A stretch of 64,000 nt of DNA. It comes from Cryobacterium zongtaii (GTDB lineage: Bacteria > Actinomycetota > Actinomycetes > Actinomycetales > Microbacteriaceae). Below, piece after piece: positions 9,361 through 19,082 of this stretch. The notes below the pieces were generated by a model that worked only from the letters and a program-made list of their open reading frames with translations, ran no database searches and was not told the DNA's origin. Each line of letters opens with the position of its first letter. Positions within the stretch are counted from its first letter, which is position 1. Location of the stretch: contig NZ_PPXD01000024.1 of the NCBI RefSeq assembly GCF_002909375.1, positions 34,890-98,889 of the forward strand, in the 5' to 3' direction. The position numbers and the translations under genes were made by a program.

Positions 9361-10353
9361 CTAGGCGGTTGTCCAAAGGTTTGCGCGCATCCCATTGCGT
9401 ATGAGCCGGAAGCGTTGGTATGGCCCATACATCCCGGTCATGATCTGTAGATCCTCCAGCCGCCATCCTGCGTCGACAGCGCTGGCATGCAATTGTGCGA
9501 GCACTTCACCCTGAGCAGTGAAAGCTGTGTCGGATATCGCATCGACGCCAACTAAGTTGCATGTGGCATCCCAATCTTCTCCGCCAGCATTGAACTTCTC
9601 GAAGATTCGGATACTCGATGCTTGCTCACCGGTGAAGAGGTGGTCGCCCCAGGGGAGCTGGGACACGGATCCGAAATTGTCCATCTCGGTCAGCAGCTCG
9701 ATGAGTGGGGCCCTCCAGTGCGCTTTCGGGGTGCCGGCGAGGCCGAGCCAGCATATATAGCGAGGAGAACTCCACCCCTCCCCCACGGCCAGATAGTTTC
9801 CGCCATCCATCGCAACCATCCGTTCGATGGTGTTCCCGTCGCCTCTCCAGGAGACGTAGAAGGCATTCTCCGTATACTTGTGGGGAGAGATTGCCCCAAG
9901 ACGGGAAGGCGCTTTCGGGTTCTTCGGGCGAACCGCCTTCGCTATGTGCCGAACCGTCCCGGGCCGACCCGCGACAGCATCTCCAATCGCCTCAATTAGG
10001 GCTTCGATCGATGCCTTGGTGGGAGCAGAGGACTCGGAGACGACATCGTGTGGCCCGACTTCGCTGAGGCCGCCGAGCCGCAGTCGAACGACTGTCCAAC
10101 CCACTTCCCCCAACAGCTGGTTTCGGAGTTGATCTTTCTCGAATTCGTCCGCGTGGGTGTAGCCGGAATCAATCTCCACAGCAACCTTGGCGCTCTTGAT
10201 GAGGATGTCTGGAGAAAGCACCGGGTGATTATCCCTGGAGGCTTCGTGCCCGCATTGAATGGCCGAGCGGCCTTTGTGAAGCTTTAGCCGAGCGTCGAAA
10301 AGTTTCTGCCGGACGCTTTCTTCCATCTTGGACGTACTCGGGTTCTTGGACAT
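9361..10353 (-). CDS. Hypothetical protein with restriction-nuclease-like N-terminal region
   Basis: 330 residues from ATG 10353 (MSKNPSTSK); the open frame extends upstream without a ribosome site. Residues 45-95 read like the DUF559/Vsr-type nuclease fold: a conserved ILIKSAKVAVEIDSGYTH segment, then DQLRNQLLGEVGWTVVRLRL. The Glu-Ile-Asp there could be metal ligands. The C-terminal 200 residues are rich in Trp and Gly and match nothing I recognise. It lies 83 bases upstream of the DnaQ-BRCT gene in transcription order and may be cotranscribed with it. The nuclease reading is inference. Confidence 0.5.
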   Translation of the reverse strand: MSKNPSTSKMEESVRQKLFDARLKLHKGRSAIQCGHEASRDNHPVLSPDILIKSAKVAVEIDSGYTHADEFEKDQLRNQLLGEVGWTVVRLRLGGLSEVGPHDVVSESSAPTKASIEALIEAIGDAVAGRPGTVRHIAKAVRPKNPKAPSRLGAISPHKYTENAFYVSWRGDGNTIERMVAMDGGNYLAVGEGWSSPRYICWLGLAGTPKAHWRAPLIELLTEMDNFGSVSQLPWGDHLFTGEQASSIRIFEKFNAGGEDWDATCNLVGVDAISDTAFTAQGEVLAQLHASAVDAGWRLEDLQIMTGMYGPYQRFRLIRNGMRANLWTTA

Positions 10354-10574
10354 GACAACTGCCCCTATTTCGTACCTCGCGCTGCGCACCACGGACACCC
10401 CCAGTAATAGTTGCTCGGATAGTATCGACGGCCACCGACACCCAGATAGGACACTCTCGCTGGGATGGCCGCGGTGCACTTCAGCCGACGATGTGCAGGT
10501 TAGGTCCAGGTCGGCAGCGTCTGCCGTGCTTTGCGTGAGCCGGCTAAAGTGTTCGTCGTCGATAGACTCCGACT

Positions 10575-10916
10575 ATGCCGCTCGACCTGACCTTTCTCCT
10601 GGTTGGCATCGCTATTGTCGTGATTACCATTTGGTGGGGTAGCAAGGCGTTGTTGGCCCGGTTTCAGAAGCGAACAGCCGAACGGCAGTGGTTCGAGGCA
10701 ACAACTAGGGCTATTGCCGCCACTCCAGATTTGCTTGACACGATCGGGCCGCTCAGCGAGGAAGAGCTGCGCGAACTGCTCAAGCAAATCGTTTTCGAGA
10801 TCACGCGCGCAGGTGCTGTGAGCTGGGCGGATTTGGTCGGAACCGTCGGATGGGTTCGGAAGAGAGTACGGGAGCAGGCAGAAAATCCCGAGATAGAACC
10901 AGCCGCCGAGCTGTAG
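10575..10916 (+). CDS. Small single-pass membrane protein
   Basis: 113 residues. An N-terminal hydrophobic segment (residues 6-27) is followed by a basic stretch (FQKRTAERQW) and a charged helical region rich in Glu and Leu, so the topology is probably N-out with a cytoplasmic tail. No family was recognised. The NERD-domain gene follows 88 bases downstream on the same strand. Confidence 0.5.
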   Translation: MPLDLTFLLVGIAIVVITIWWGSKALLARFQKRTAERQWFEATTRAIAATPDLLDTIGPLSEEELRELLKQIVFEITRAGAVSWADLVGTVGWVRKRVREQAENPEIEPAAEL

Positions 10917-11004
10917 GCGTCGACGAACGGATAGCGGCATTTACACAGCCAAAGGGGACCGAAGAGGAGCCCGGCGACATCCGCTGCTCCAGTTCCGAAT
11001 CAAT

Positions 11005-11991
11005 ATGGAAAACGCCCCCAATCATGGCTACACCGCGCTAGAGCTCCTTCGCCTGCGGTCCAGCGGCCCTAGTGTGTCTAACGTGAGCGGTGACGCGGCG
11101 TTGCCGCCAAAGACAATGCGGCTTCGATACGCGGGACGATGCCGAATATGCGCGTTGGAAATCTCTGCGGGGACGATGGCGGTGTACGAGCGGGAGACCA
11201 AGACCGTCGTCTGCCTAGAGTGCCCTCCAAATCCGCCTCTCGCTGCACCCGCGATCGTCAGCACAACGAACGCCCTGCCTCTGGAGGTCTCCACGGCCGC
11301 CGGTCCGGAACCACAACCAGAGCCGGCTGAGGTCTTCACGGGCGTCGCGGGTGCCTCGGCTAAACGAGAATACGACCGACGTAAGGACAGGCGTCAGGCG
11401 CGGATCCGTGACGACCACCCCTACCTGGGGAAGCTCATACTCGCGGTGAGCGATGATCCGCAAAGTACCCGGGCGTGGGCCATCGGAGCGCGAGGAGAGG
11501 AAGTTCTGGGCCAACGGCTCGACAAACTCACGGGGCGTAACATTCACGTTCTCCACGACCGTCGCATCCCCCGCACGAGAGCCAATATCGATCACATCGC
11601 TGTCTGCCCCACCGGGGTCTTCGTCATTGACGCCAAGAAATATCAAGGTCGTCCCAGCTTGCGAGCCGAAGGAGGCCTATTCCGTCCCCGCACGGAAAAA
11701 CTGATAGTCGGCTCACGCGACTGCACCAAACTTGTCGACGGCGCACACAAGCAAGTCGACCTCGTCCGATCTGCACTCGAAGACGCGGACCTCGAGGGGG
11801 TTCCCGTGCGTGGGCTCCTCTGCTTCGTGGACGCCGACTGGCCACTCTTCGGTGGCGACTTCACGATTGACGGCGTCCATGTCACCTGGCCGAGAAGAGC
11901 ACTCGAGAACCTAATGAAGCCCGGCCCAGTAGATGATCAGACCGCGAGGCACATTCATCGTACGCTCGCGTCCTGCTTCCCACCCGCCTGA
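11005..11991 (+). CDS. NERD domain (nuclease-related) protein with N-terminal zinc ribbon
   Basis: Up to 328 residues. A zinc-ribbon-like segment lies near residues 47-73 (CRICALEI ... CLECPP). A NERD domain follows from about residue 155, with GARGEEVLGQRLD, then RANIDHIAVCPTGVFVIDAKKY; the Asp and the DAKK stretch fit the nuclease-like core. NERD domains occur in plasmid and defence-associated proteins and are thought to act on nucleic acid. The start is uncertain: ATG 11116 (MRLRYAGRC) begins at the conserved part, and neither site has a clear ribosome-binding sequence. Confidence 0.82.
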   Translation: MENAPNHGYTALELLRLRSSGPSVSNVSGDAALPPKTMRLRYAGRCRICALEISAGTMAVYERETKTVVCLECPPNPPLAAPAIVSTTNALPLEVSTAAGPEPQPEPAEVFTGVAGASAKREYDRRKDRRQARIRDDHPYLGKLILAVSDDPQSTRAWAIGARGEEVLGQRLDKLTGRNIHVLHDRRIPRTRANIDHIAVCPTGVFVIDAKKYQGRPSLRAEGGLFRPRTEKLIVGSRDCTKLVDGAHKQVDLVRSALEDADLEGVPVRGLLCFVDADWPLFGGDFTIDGVHVTWPRRALENLMKPGPVDDQTARHIHRTLASCFPPA

Positions 11992-12067
11992 GGGTTGATC
12001 CGACGGTTCCAGCGATCGTCGCAGCCGACAGGTTCGACGACCCATACCCGTTTCAAAGAGTATTTGT

Positions 12068-12496
12068 TCAGACTCTTACGTCGGGGAACATGCCCGCCGG
12101 AGGTGCCTCGTAGGGCAAGGGCTCGCCCGGCTTGTTCTGATCGTCGGAGTCCGCGAATGGCCCATCAGCGCTCATGAGAATCGGCATGTGGTGGTCCAGG
12201 TGGTCGCGCCACCAGGTGCTTGACCCGGTTGCCCCGTCCAGCCGCAAATGTTCCCAGGAACGCCACAGCGCCTCGAGGCGGGCGATGGCTTCGGGTGACC
12301 TCCACCACTCTGCCGCCCAGCGCCTTGAGGCACGGTTCGACGGGCCCACCACGCGCCGGTAGGTCTGGCTCAGCTGCTCTCGCACGAACTCGTCGACTGA
12401 CCCGAAGACCAGGGTGGGCGCCGGGGATTCTTCCGCCGATTTGTCGTCGGAGACGGCATCGAGGTCGTCGTCCAGGTCGTCGTATCCGTTAGACAC
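12068..12496 (-). CDS. DUF4913 protein, last gene of the T4SS operon
   Basis: About 142 residues. The conserved core RRWAAEWWRSPEAIARLEALW followed by WWRDHLDHHMPIL and GPF is the DUF4913 signature, a family found almost only on actinobacterial conjugative elements. GTG 12496 is preferred: GAGAGG lies 7 bases upstream and the start overlaps the end of the VirD4 gene. ATG 12511 is an alternative. The N terminus is very acidic. The function is unknown; position suggests an accessory role in DNA processing or coupling. Confidence 0.75.
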   Translation of the reverse strand: MSNGYDDLDDDLDAVSDDKSAEESPAPTLVFGSVDEFVREQLSQTYRRVVGPSNRASRRWAAEWWRSPEAIARLEALWRSWEHLRLDGATGSSTWWRDHLDHHMPILMSADGPFADSDDQNKPGEPLPYEAPPAGMFPDVRV

Positions 12497-14303
12497 CAGT
12501 GCGCCTCTCATCCTTGATCGCTGTGCTGGCGTTCAGCCACGGATGAGCCGGCTCGGCTGGCGCGGGCAACGTCTGGCCGCTCGGGTCGTGTGCAGCAATC
12601 GACGCCCGCACGGCCTCAGCTTGCTTGCCTTCCATCCAGGGCACAGTGGCCACCAGCGTTGCCGGGGCACCGGACGCAAACACGACGGCGCGGCCGCGCG
12701 GCAGCGACGTGAGCTCCGACACCTCGAAGGTGTGCTCTCGACGGTTAGCAAGCGACGTCGAGCGCTGCCCCTTACCCACCGAGACGGAAGATGTTCGCAG
12801 GGTAAAGTCACCGATCAGCTGGGATAGCTCACCGAGGAATTCCGTCTCCGCGACGCCGCCGCCGTAAACCTTGATGTTGGAGGCTGACCAGAGCTTGCGC
12901 ATTCCCTCGCGGCCCCAGACCTCGACGCCCTGTGACCAGGACTGGAGGATCGTCATCAGGACGATCCCGCGTGAACCGTAGTGCGAGTACAAGTCAGGCA
13001 AGTTGCGCCAACGGCACACGTTCGCGGCCTCATCGAGAACACCGAGCATCGGAACAGCGAGGCGACCGCCTGGCTGGGTCGTGGCCAGCTCTTCGGCGGC
13101 CTCAACGGTGATCGCGGTCAACGCTGTCACGAGCGGGCCGGCGCTGCCCTGACCCTCCTTGGAGAGGCTGTAGAGGGTGTCTTGGCTGCGCACGAACGCG
13201 TCGGGGTCGAACTGCGGCCGCCGATCCGCTTGGGCGTTGCAGCCCAGCGGCGTCACCCATCGGGCAATGCCGCTGATCTTCAAGCAGTCGACCATTTGCG
13301 CGGCGGTGCCGTACACGCTGTCGCGTCGTTTCGGCTCGCCATTCACTTCGCCGGCCACGGCGTCGGCCATGCCGTCGTATCCGTGATCTTCCAGGATCCG
13401 CACCGGTTCCTGATCGCCCGGCTTGGTCGTCCAGGTGAACACCTGAGTGATTGGCTTCTGGCCCAGGGCCGCGGCCAGGAGAAAACCCGCGAGAAGGTTC
13501 TCGCCGGCCCGGTTAAAGTACGACGAGTTTTCGCTACCGCCGCCGCTCATCGTCGACGACGAAAAATGTGCGGCCATCTTCGCGGCACGCACATCGTCGG
13601 TCACATACGAGAGTGGGTTCCACCACCAGCGGGGTTCTTCCCGGGCGATGCCTTGCGGGTCGAACGCCCACACCTTCGACCCGTTGGCCGATCGCACATC
13701 ACGAGTCGCGTCGAGGACGTCGCGCTTGTTCGACGTCGTGAGGACCGCACCAGGTGCGCTCAGGATCGCCGGGATCGCTCGACTGGTCGACTTACCCGTA
13801 CGAGGCCCCCAGATATCTACGTGCATGTCCTCAGGAGAGCCATAAAGCCACTGACGTCCCGCCACAGTGACTCCGATGGGGACACCGAGCCAGTCCGTCA
13901 CCCCGAGGCGCTGCGCCGTGGCGCGTGCGCCCTTCGTTGTGAGCGCCGCCAGGTCTTTCCCTCGACCCATGTAGCGAGCGGCGCTGTCGACTCGGCTGCG
14001 CTTGGAACGGCCCCGGTTCACCTGAACAGCCACGAGGATCACCAGGACCAACACGACCACAGCAGCGCTGACAACGATCCACGTCGCGGCCATGGGCCAC
14101 GCGTACGTCCCTTTGAGCGTGCCGAAGACAATCTCGAAAGGATCGCTCGGAAGATCCGGGTTCACCCCGTCGATTTTCGACCCGAAAACCATCCCGCCCC
14201 AAATGCCGCCGACGAGCACGACGGCCAGGCCGATGAACACCCAAATGAGAACGCCGTCGCTGCCTCCGGCGTTCTGCTTGCGACGATCCGTTGCCTGGCT
14301 CAC
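12489..14303 (-). CDS. Type IV coupling protein, VirD4/TraD family ATPase
   Basis: 604 residues from GTG 14303, whose GTGA overlaps the stop of the upstream VirB4 gene, so translation is probably coupled. Two N-terminal membrane segments (about residues 18-40 and 72-95) are followed by a P-loop near 165-173 (WGPRTGKST) and a Walker B region (MLGVLDEAAN). The C-terminal region fits TraM-recognition domains. Coupling proteins dock the relaxase-DNA complex onto the secretion channel at the inner face of the membrane. The operon also encodes the VirB4 and SCO6880 partners. Confidence 0.92.
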   Translation of the reverse strand: MSQATDRRKQNAGGSDGVLIWVFIGLAVVLVGGIWGGMVFGSKIDGVNPDLPSDPFEIVFGTLKGTYAWPMAATWIVVSAAVVVLVLVILVAVQVNRGRSKRSRVDSAARYMGRGKDLAALTTKGARATAQRLGVTDWLGVPIGVTVAGRQWLYGSPEDMHVDIWGPRTGKSTSRAIPAILSAPGAVLTTSNKRDVLDATRDVRSANGSKVWAFDPQGIAREEPRWWWNPLSYVTDDVRAAKMAAHFSSSTMSGGGSENSSYFNRAGENLLAGFLLAAALGQKPITQVFTWTTKPGDQEPVRILEDHGYDGMADAVAGEVNGEPKRRDSVYGTAAQMVDCLKISGIARWVTPLGCNAQADRRPQFDPDAFVRSQDTLYSLSKEGQGSAGPLVTALTAITVEAAEELATTQPGGRLAVPMLGVLDEAANVCRWRNLPDLYSHYGSRGIVLMTILQSWSQGVEVWGREGMRKLWSASNIKVYGGGVAETEFLGELSQLIGDFTLRTSSVSVGKGQRSTSLANRREHTFEVSELTSLPRGRAVVFASGAPATLVATVPWMEGKQAEAVRASIAAHDPSGQTLPAPAEPAHPWLNASTAIKDERRTGV

Positions 14304-16024
14304 ACCGTCACCTCGCGATCGACAACGCCTGTCCTTGACGCGTCGTGCCACAGCTGGTTGGTGTCGTTGGAGTGCAGTTCTGCCTGCGTCAGCTCCACAT
14401 TCAGAGGGATGCCGGGACGGCCACCGACCTTAATCAGGAACTTGCCACGCCCAGGCGGGTCGGCTTCCTTCCCGCTCACCGGATCCCACGCGGGCGGATC
14501 CTGCCAGCCCTGCAGCATGCTCTGCTCGGCCGCGCTCATGGTGATCGCGCTGTTAAGCAACGGCATTTCGGAGGCCGGGAGGCCTCCGCAAATGACCATG
14601 CCGGAACGCTCGACGAAGCCCTTGGCTTTCATCCGGTCTTCTTCATTGCTCAGTGACATGAGGTCGCTCATGGTGTGAGAAATCATGGCCATGCCCACGC
14701 CCCGCGCCCGGTTCAGACGCGTCAGCGCGTCCACCCGGTCGACCATGCCACGGCCGGCGCGCAGCGCCCGCCACAGCTCGTCGAGGATAACGAAGTAGTG
14801 ACGGCGCGGTTCTAGCTCGGCGTCGGCCAGGGCCGTCGCCACGTTGACCGTGCCGAAGCCCGCCGACCAGCACGCCAGCAGCACCGCGGCCTGCAGGTCC
14901 ATCTCCGAGTCATCGATGCTCGACACGTCATAGACCACCGGGCGGTCACGCTTCATCCGCACAGTGGTCTGCTGGGAGAACAATTCACCCAAGCGACCGC
15001 CGGAGACGAGGCCGATGAGGGACGCTTCCAGGTTCTCCGTAATTTCCTGATAGCGGCCCATGTCGCCACGGTCCAGGGCTACGGAACGCAGTTCAACAGG
15101 TGCCTCACGGATCAGTTCGAGAAGATCGCTGAGGACCGGAATCCCGTCGTGATGCGCGTCCAAGTATTTGAGCGCCGCGTCGATAATCGTCTCTTCACGG
15201 TCAGTCGGCGGCTCTCGGCGCATGATCGTCAGCAGAGCGGACACCATCGTGAGGCGACGCCCGTGGGCGTCCTGCAGAACCTGTGTCGCAAGGCGCTCAT
15301 TGCGCGTGATGTTCTCGGCGTGGACGGGCATCGAACCGACGAGCTGCGCGGAGCGCTCGCGGATCACCTGCGCCGCAATCTTGTCGTCGGGTACATCGGC
15401 GGCGCGGAGCTGGGCTAGCTCGGCTTCCTCTTCTGCGATCGCTTTGCGTTCGCGGTTGGCGGCATCGCGGAGCAGCTGCGCGGCCTCGCCGGCTTCGCCG
15501 GGATCCAGAATATTCAGGTACCCGCGGCCGCGGCCGAGGGTAATGACCTGCCCCTTCATCTCCTTGACGAGGTCCACGTAGTCGGGCTTCAAATCCCCGA
15601 GGATGAGGGGCTGCACGCCATAGCCGGCCAGCCCCGTCGCCATCCGGCGGATGAGCGTGGACTTGCCTAGGCCGGGCTTGCCGAGCACGAAGGCCGAAGG
15701 GTTTGAAATCAGGTTGGCACGCTGGAACCAGCTAATTGGATCACAGCAGACGGTGCCGCGATTGATCAGGTGCCGGCCGAGCGGCACACCGATCATCGGG
15801 GCACCCGTGCCTACGCCGAACGGCCAGAGGCCGCAGACCTGAACGGTGGTTCCGCGCCACTCAGGTGCGGGAGAAATCACCATCGTTTCGCCCCCTCCGC
15901 GTCCCGGCCACCCGCGAGCGGGCGGGCGGCGCGTGATGGGCTTGGCAGCCGCGGTCGCTGCGGCCTTTGCAGCCGCGCGGCCTGCTCCACTGAGGGGCGA
16001 CGCGGGCTTTGTGAACCAGCTCAT
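14300..16024 (-). CDS. VirB4/TraC-like conjugation ATPase
   Basis: 574 residues. The Walker A motif GKPGLGKST is near residues 113-121 and Walker B is FVILDELW near 410. RALTRLNRARG-like and MISHT segments after Walker B are typical of VirB4 motor domains. The N-terminal cytoplasmic half found in many VirB4 proteins is absent; in actinobacteria that part is supplied by the SCO6880-type protein encoded just upstream. Start ATG 16024 overlaps the stop of that gene (TAATG). It should power substrate transfer and channel assembly. Confidence 0.9.
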   Translation of the reverse strand: MSWFTKPASPLSGAGRAAAKAAATAAAKPITRRPPARGWPGRGGGETMVISPAPEWRGTTVQVCGLWPFGVGTGAPMIGVPLGRHLINRGTVCCDPISWFQRANLISNPSAFVLGKPGLGKSTLIRRMATGLAGYGVQPLILGDLKPDYVDLVKEMKGQVITLGRGRGYLNILDPGEAGEAAQLLRDAANRERKAIAEEEAELAQLRAADVPDDKIAAQVIRERSAQLVGSMPVHAENITRNERLATQVLQDAHGRRLTMVSALLTIMRREPPTDREETIIDAALKYLDAHHDGIPVLSDLLELIREAPVELRSVALDRGDMGRYQEITENLEASLIGLVSGGRLGELFSQQTTVRMKRDRPVVYDVSSIDDSEMDLQAAVLLACWSAGFGTVNVATALADAELEPRRHYFVILDELWRALRAGRGMVDRVDALTRLNRARGVGMAMISHTMSDLMSLSNEEDRMKAKGFVERSGMVICGGLPASEMPLLNSAITMSAAEQSMLQGWQDPPAWDPVSGKEADPPGRGKFLIKVGGRPGIPLNVELTQAELHSNDTNQLWHDASRTGVVDREVTV

Positions 16025-17520
16025 TAGATGTTCCCGCGCAGTTCGGCAGGCAGTTTCAGGTGCTTCGGCAGGACCAAGCCCAGCGGCAATGCGGCCGCGA
16101 ACGCGGAATCCTGGCCGCCGGTGACGACGCGCAACCGGAGCCGCGCCGTCGACGACATGTTGTCCATCGCAGCGCGGGCGTCCGCGAGACGCTCAACGTC
16201 CATGACGGTCGCCGTGGCGAGCATGCCGAAGTTGACCAGTCCAGCGCCAGATGCCTCTTCCGCAGCGGTCGCCAGGGCTGCGCGGGTTCCCACGACTGCC
16301 CGGGCGGAGGGCCGATCGTTGGCTGACTCATTGAAGCTTGCCGCCCGCACGTCCGCCTGCACGATCGCAGCGGCCCGGCCGGCGTCGATGGGCCGGTAGA
16401 GCCAGGTGACTCGCTTGCGGGCAATGTCGCGGTGAGGGGCGAGGAACCTGGTCAAGATGTTGGCCTGAACAATGCCGCGCGGAGCCTCCGTCATCTGCCA
16501 CGTCACCGACACGGCACTGTCGTGCCGGTAGGAGTCCCAGTTGGACTGGTGACCGGACGGGCCAACATCGGGCCAACGCAGACCGGTGCTTTCGCCGTCC
16601 GCGTGTGCGTCGTCGATCAGCGTGGCCACTTCGGGGTCGTACGCAATTCGGATGACCTCGCAGAGTTCCTGCGCCGAGAGAGGGCGAGCTGCACCGGCCC
16701 CGGTGGCTGAGAGTCCCTGTGTGAGCCCGGGCAGGCGTGCTGCAAGCTCGCGCGCCATCTCATCGGCGTCACGACGTCGACCGTTCGCACGAGCGGCGGC
16801 ACTGAACGTCACTGACACATACGCCCGAACGGACGCTGAACCGGACGGATACGTGGCCACAACCTCGTTGAGCATCGCCCGGGCGTACGCAGGTGCTTCC
16901 GGATCGATGTTGGTGGTGACCTCGCCGCGCAGCCTCGTGCCGGTGTCGGGAGCTGTCTCAATCGTCACCGCAGCGGCAACGATGCCAGCCTCGTCTCCGA
17001 GGTTGGCGAGCCAGTGTCCCCAGTCGGCCACCCAGCCGTCGACCTGTTCTTGATCGACGAGGGCGGCGCCGTCAGGCTCCGTCCCGATGATTACCGTGTA
17101 GTCGCCCGACGACGGAACGGACAGAAGGGCAAAGGGACGCTGGTAGGAGTCCAGGTGTTCGCTCAACCGCGATTGGGCCGCGAGTCCGGGGAGCTGGTTC
17201 GTACCCCATTTTGTGCGCCCCAGCGGGCCAGAACGGTACACGTTGGCTCCCGAGTTTCGGGCGCGCATGAAATTGAAGCGGTTGGTAGCCCGGACAATCA
17301 TGCTCTGGCCGTGCTTGTCCTTGACTGCCACCGTGGACAGTGCGGCGACCATGACGAGAAAAACGCCGATCGCGTTCGTCAGGGTCGACGCCATCACGGT
17401 CATAATCGTGGCGATGAGCCCCAGGAGCAGCACACCCGTGCTGATCGATCCGAGGCCCAGTAGGCCCGGCGACGTTGGCTGACGCCAGTTACCGTACGTG
17501 CGGATAGTCGAGTTAGACAA
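16024..17520 (-). CDS. SCO6880-family conjugation membrane protein (PrgI/VirB3-VirB4 N-terminal like)
   Basis: 498 residues. Two membrane segments near residues 24-65 (VirB3/PrgI-like) are followed by a large soluble part that resembles the N-terminal domain of VirB4. The family is diagnostic for actinobacterial conjugative systems and is nearly always next to the short VirB4 ATPase, as here. The two proteins probably form one functional VirB3-VirB4 unit. No P-loop is present. Confidence 0.88.
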   Translation of the reverse strand: MSNSTIRTYGNWRQPTSPGLLGLGSISTGVLLLGLIATIMTVMASTLTNAIGVFLVMVAALSTVAVKDKHGQSMIVRATNRFNFMRARNSGANVYRSGPLGRTKWGTNQLPGLAAQSRLSEHLDSYQRPFALLSVPSSGDYTVIIGTEPDGAALVDQEQVDGWVADWGHWLANLGDEAGIVAAAVTIETAPDTGTRLRGEVTTNIDPEAPAYARAMLNEVVATYPSGSASVRAYVSVTFSAAARANGRRRDADEMARELAARLPGLTQGLSATGAGAARPLSAQELCEVIRIAYDPEVATLIDDAHADGESTGLRWPDVGPSGHQSNWDSYRHDSAVSVTWQMTEAPRGIVQANILTRFLAPHRDIARKRVTWLYRPIDAGRAAAIVQADVRAASFNESANDRPSARAVVGTRAALATAAEEASGAGLVNFGMLATATVMDVERLADARAAMDNMSSTARLRLRVVTGGQDSAFAAALPLGLVLPKHLKLPAELRGNI

Positions 17521-17529
17521 TGTGATCCC

Positions 17530-19080
17530 CTAGTTCCCCGTTGGGCCGCCACCGGCGGCATCCTCAGTCGCGCTCTTGGCTGCCGCAGCAGCTTTCTTGC
17601 CTGTCTCGCCGGCCTTCTGAGCGGCGGCCAAACCGATCCCCACTGGGCCGGCTGCGGCCGCTGCACCGCCACCTGCTGCAGCTACGCCGCCGCCTGCGCC
17701 GCCCGTGGATGCGGCTTTGCCGGCCGCAGCGCCGCCGCCTGTTGGGCCGCCACCGCCGCCGCCACCCGTCGAGGATGGCGCAGGGGAAGGTGAGGCAGTT
17801 TTCTTAGAACCAGAGGCGTCATCCTCACCGCCACCACCGCCGCCGCTTGCGCTGGAACCGGTGCTCGAGCTGAGCTTCTTCATGGCTCCCGACGCGACCT
17901 CGCCGATCGCACCGCCTCCGGCTGCCGCCAGCGCCATCGCCGCACCCCCGCCACCACCAGTTTGGGAAACCATCGGCGCGACGAACTTCATCAGAGCTGG
18001 GAGGGCTACAAGTGCCATCGCCATCAGCGCAAGGCCGGTCAACATTTTGACCAGGCCGGTGCTGTCTTCCACGAAGAGGTTGCTGCCTGTGAGCTTGAAC
18101 GCGGCCGCATAAACAATCGCGGCGGCCGGCTTGTAGAGGATGAAAGCGACGATCCACCCAATGGACTTTTTGAACCAGGCTCGGCCGGTTTCGGTGTTGG
18201 TGAAGGCCGCAGTGATCGGGAGGATTCCTGCCAGGATGACGAGCATGCCGCCCCGGATGACCATGAGGAAGACCTGCACGTAGCTCATCAGAATGGTTAT
18301 GGTGCCGAGGATCAACATCGCAATGAGGCCGATTCCGCTCGACGAAGCGACGCCCAGTGTTGCCGTTATGTTCGCCTTGAAGTCCCCGTCAGCGGCGCCG
18401 TCGAGGATCCAGACGGAGAAGCCGTCCGCCGCAGCGACGGCAAGACCGACTGCCGTCAGGCCCGCCGAAGATACGACAACGAGAGTGAGCAAGGACTGCA
18501 GCAGTTCCTTGCCTGGCTGCATGCGCTGAGTCCAAGCCATTCTTAGACCGGCAACGATGACGGACAGGACCGCGAAGCCAGCGACGTACCACCAGAGGGA
18601 GTCTTGGAGATAGGCTACCGGACCGCTACCGCCAGACGTGCCTATGGCAGGGATGAGTCCGGCCACGATTGCGGTGGCAGCTGAGATAAGCATGACCGCG
18701 ACGAGAACTATCCCGAGTCGACCCATGTGTGCGCTGCCCTCACCTCGACGGTGGTTCAACGCCAGCATCGCGCCTGCAGCGATAACGGACATGATGCAGA
18801 TTGCCAGTGAGATCCACACGACGTATCCGAGGATGGTCGCAAACCCCTCGGAACCTGTAGCGGCTGAGGCCGAATTGCCGATCGTTGTCACCTCCCCCTC
18901 GCTCTGCGTCAGGTTAGGAGTGGGAATCATTACCCAAACCGTGGCCATGGCCTGTACGGCGGTGCCCACGGTTTCCACGATGCTGTCAACGAGGTTCTGC
19001 AGCTGGTCGTTGGCGAAGTCAGCGATAGCACCTCCGACGGCCTCTTTGCCCCCGCAAACGACGTCCCACCCGTTGCACAT
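17530..19080 (-). CDS. TrbL/VirB6-like polytopic channel protein with Gly/Ala-rich tail
   Basis: 516 residues. A soluble N-terminal segment with two Cys (CNGWDVVCGG) is followed by six or more hydrophobic helices between about residues 75 and 360, then a low-complexity Gly, Ala and Ser-rich tail of about 140 residues ending in GGGPTGN. Polytopic TrbL/VirB6 proteins form the inner-membrane part of the transfer channel. Long disordered tails are common in Gram-positive versions. It lies 9 bases upstream of the SCO6880 gene and 2 bases downstream of the VirB8-like gene. Confidence 0.85.
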   Translation of the reverse strand: MCNGWDVVCGGKEAVGGAIADFANDQLQNLVDSIVETVGTAVQAMATVWVMIPTPNLTQSEGEVTTIGNSASAATGSEGFATILGYVVWISLAICIMSVIAAGAMLALNHRRGEGSAHMGRLGIVLVAVMLISAATAIVAGLIPAIGTSGGSGPVAYLQDSLWWYVAGFAVLSVIVAGLRMAWTQRMQPGKELLQSLLTLVVVSSAGLTAVGLAVAAADGFSVWILDGAADGDFKANITATLGVASSSGIGLIAMLILGTITILMSYVQVFLMVIRGGMLVILAGILPITAAFTNTETGRAWFKKSIGWIVAFILYKPAAAIVYAAAFKLTGSNLFVEDSTGLVKMLTGLALMAMALVALPALMKFVAPMVSQTGGGGGAAMALAAAGGGAIGEVASGAMKKLSSSTGSSASGGGGGGEDDASGSKKTASPSPAPSSTGGGGGGGPTGGGAAAGKAASTGGAGGGVAAAGGGAAAAAGPVGIGLAAAQKAGETGKKAAAAAKSATEDAAGGGPTGN

Positions 19081-19082
19081 TC

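Noticed and set aside
12981..14678. 565-codon open frame on the plus strand
   Set aside because: It lies opposite the VirD4 and VirB4 genes, which have Walker motifs and coupled overlaps. The plus-strand product is Arg/His-rich with no domain.
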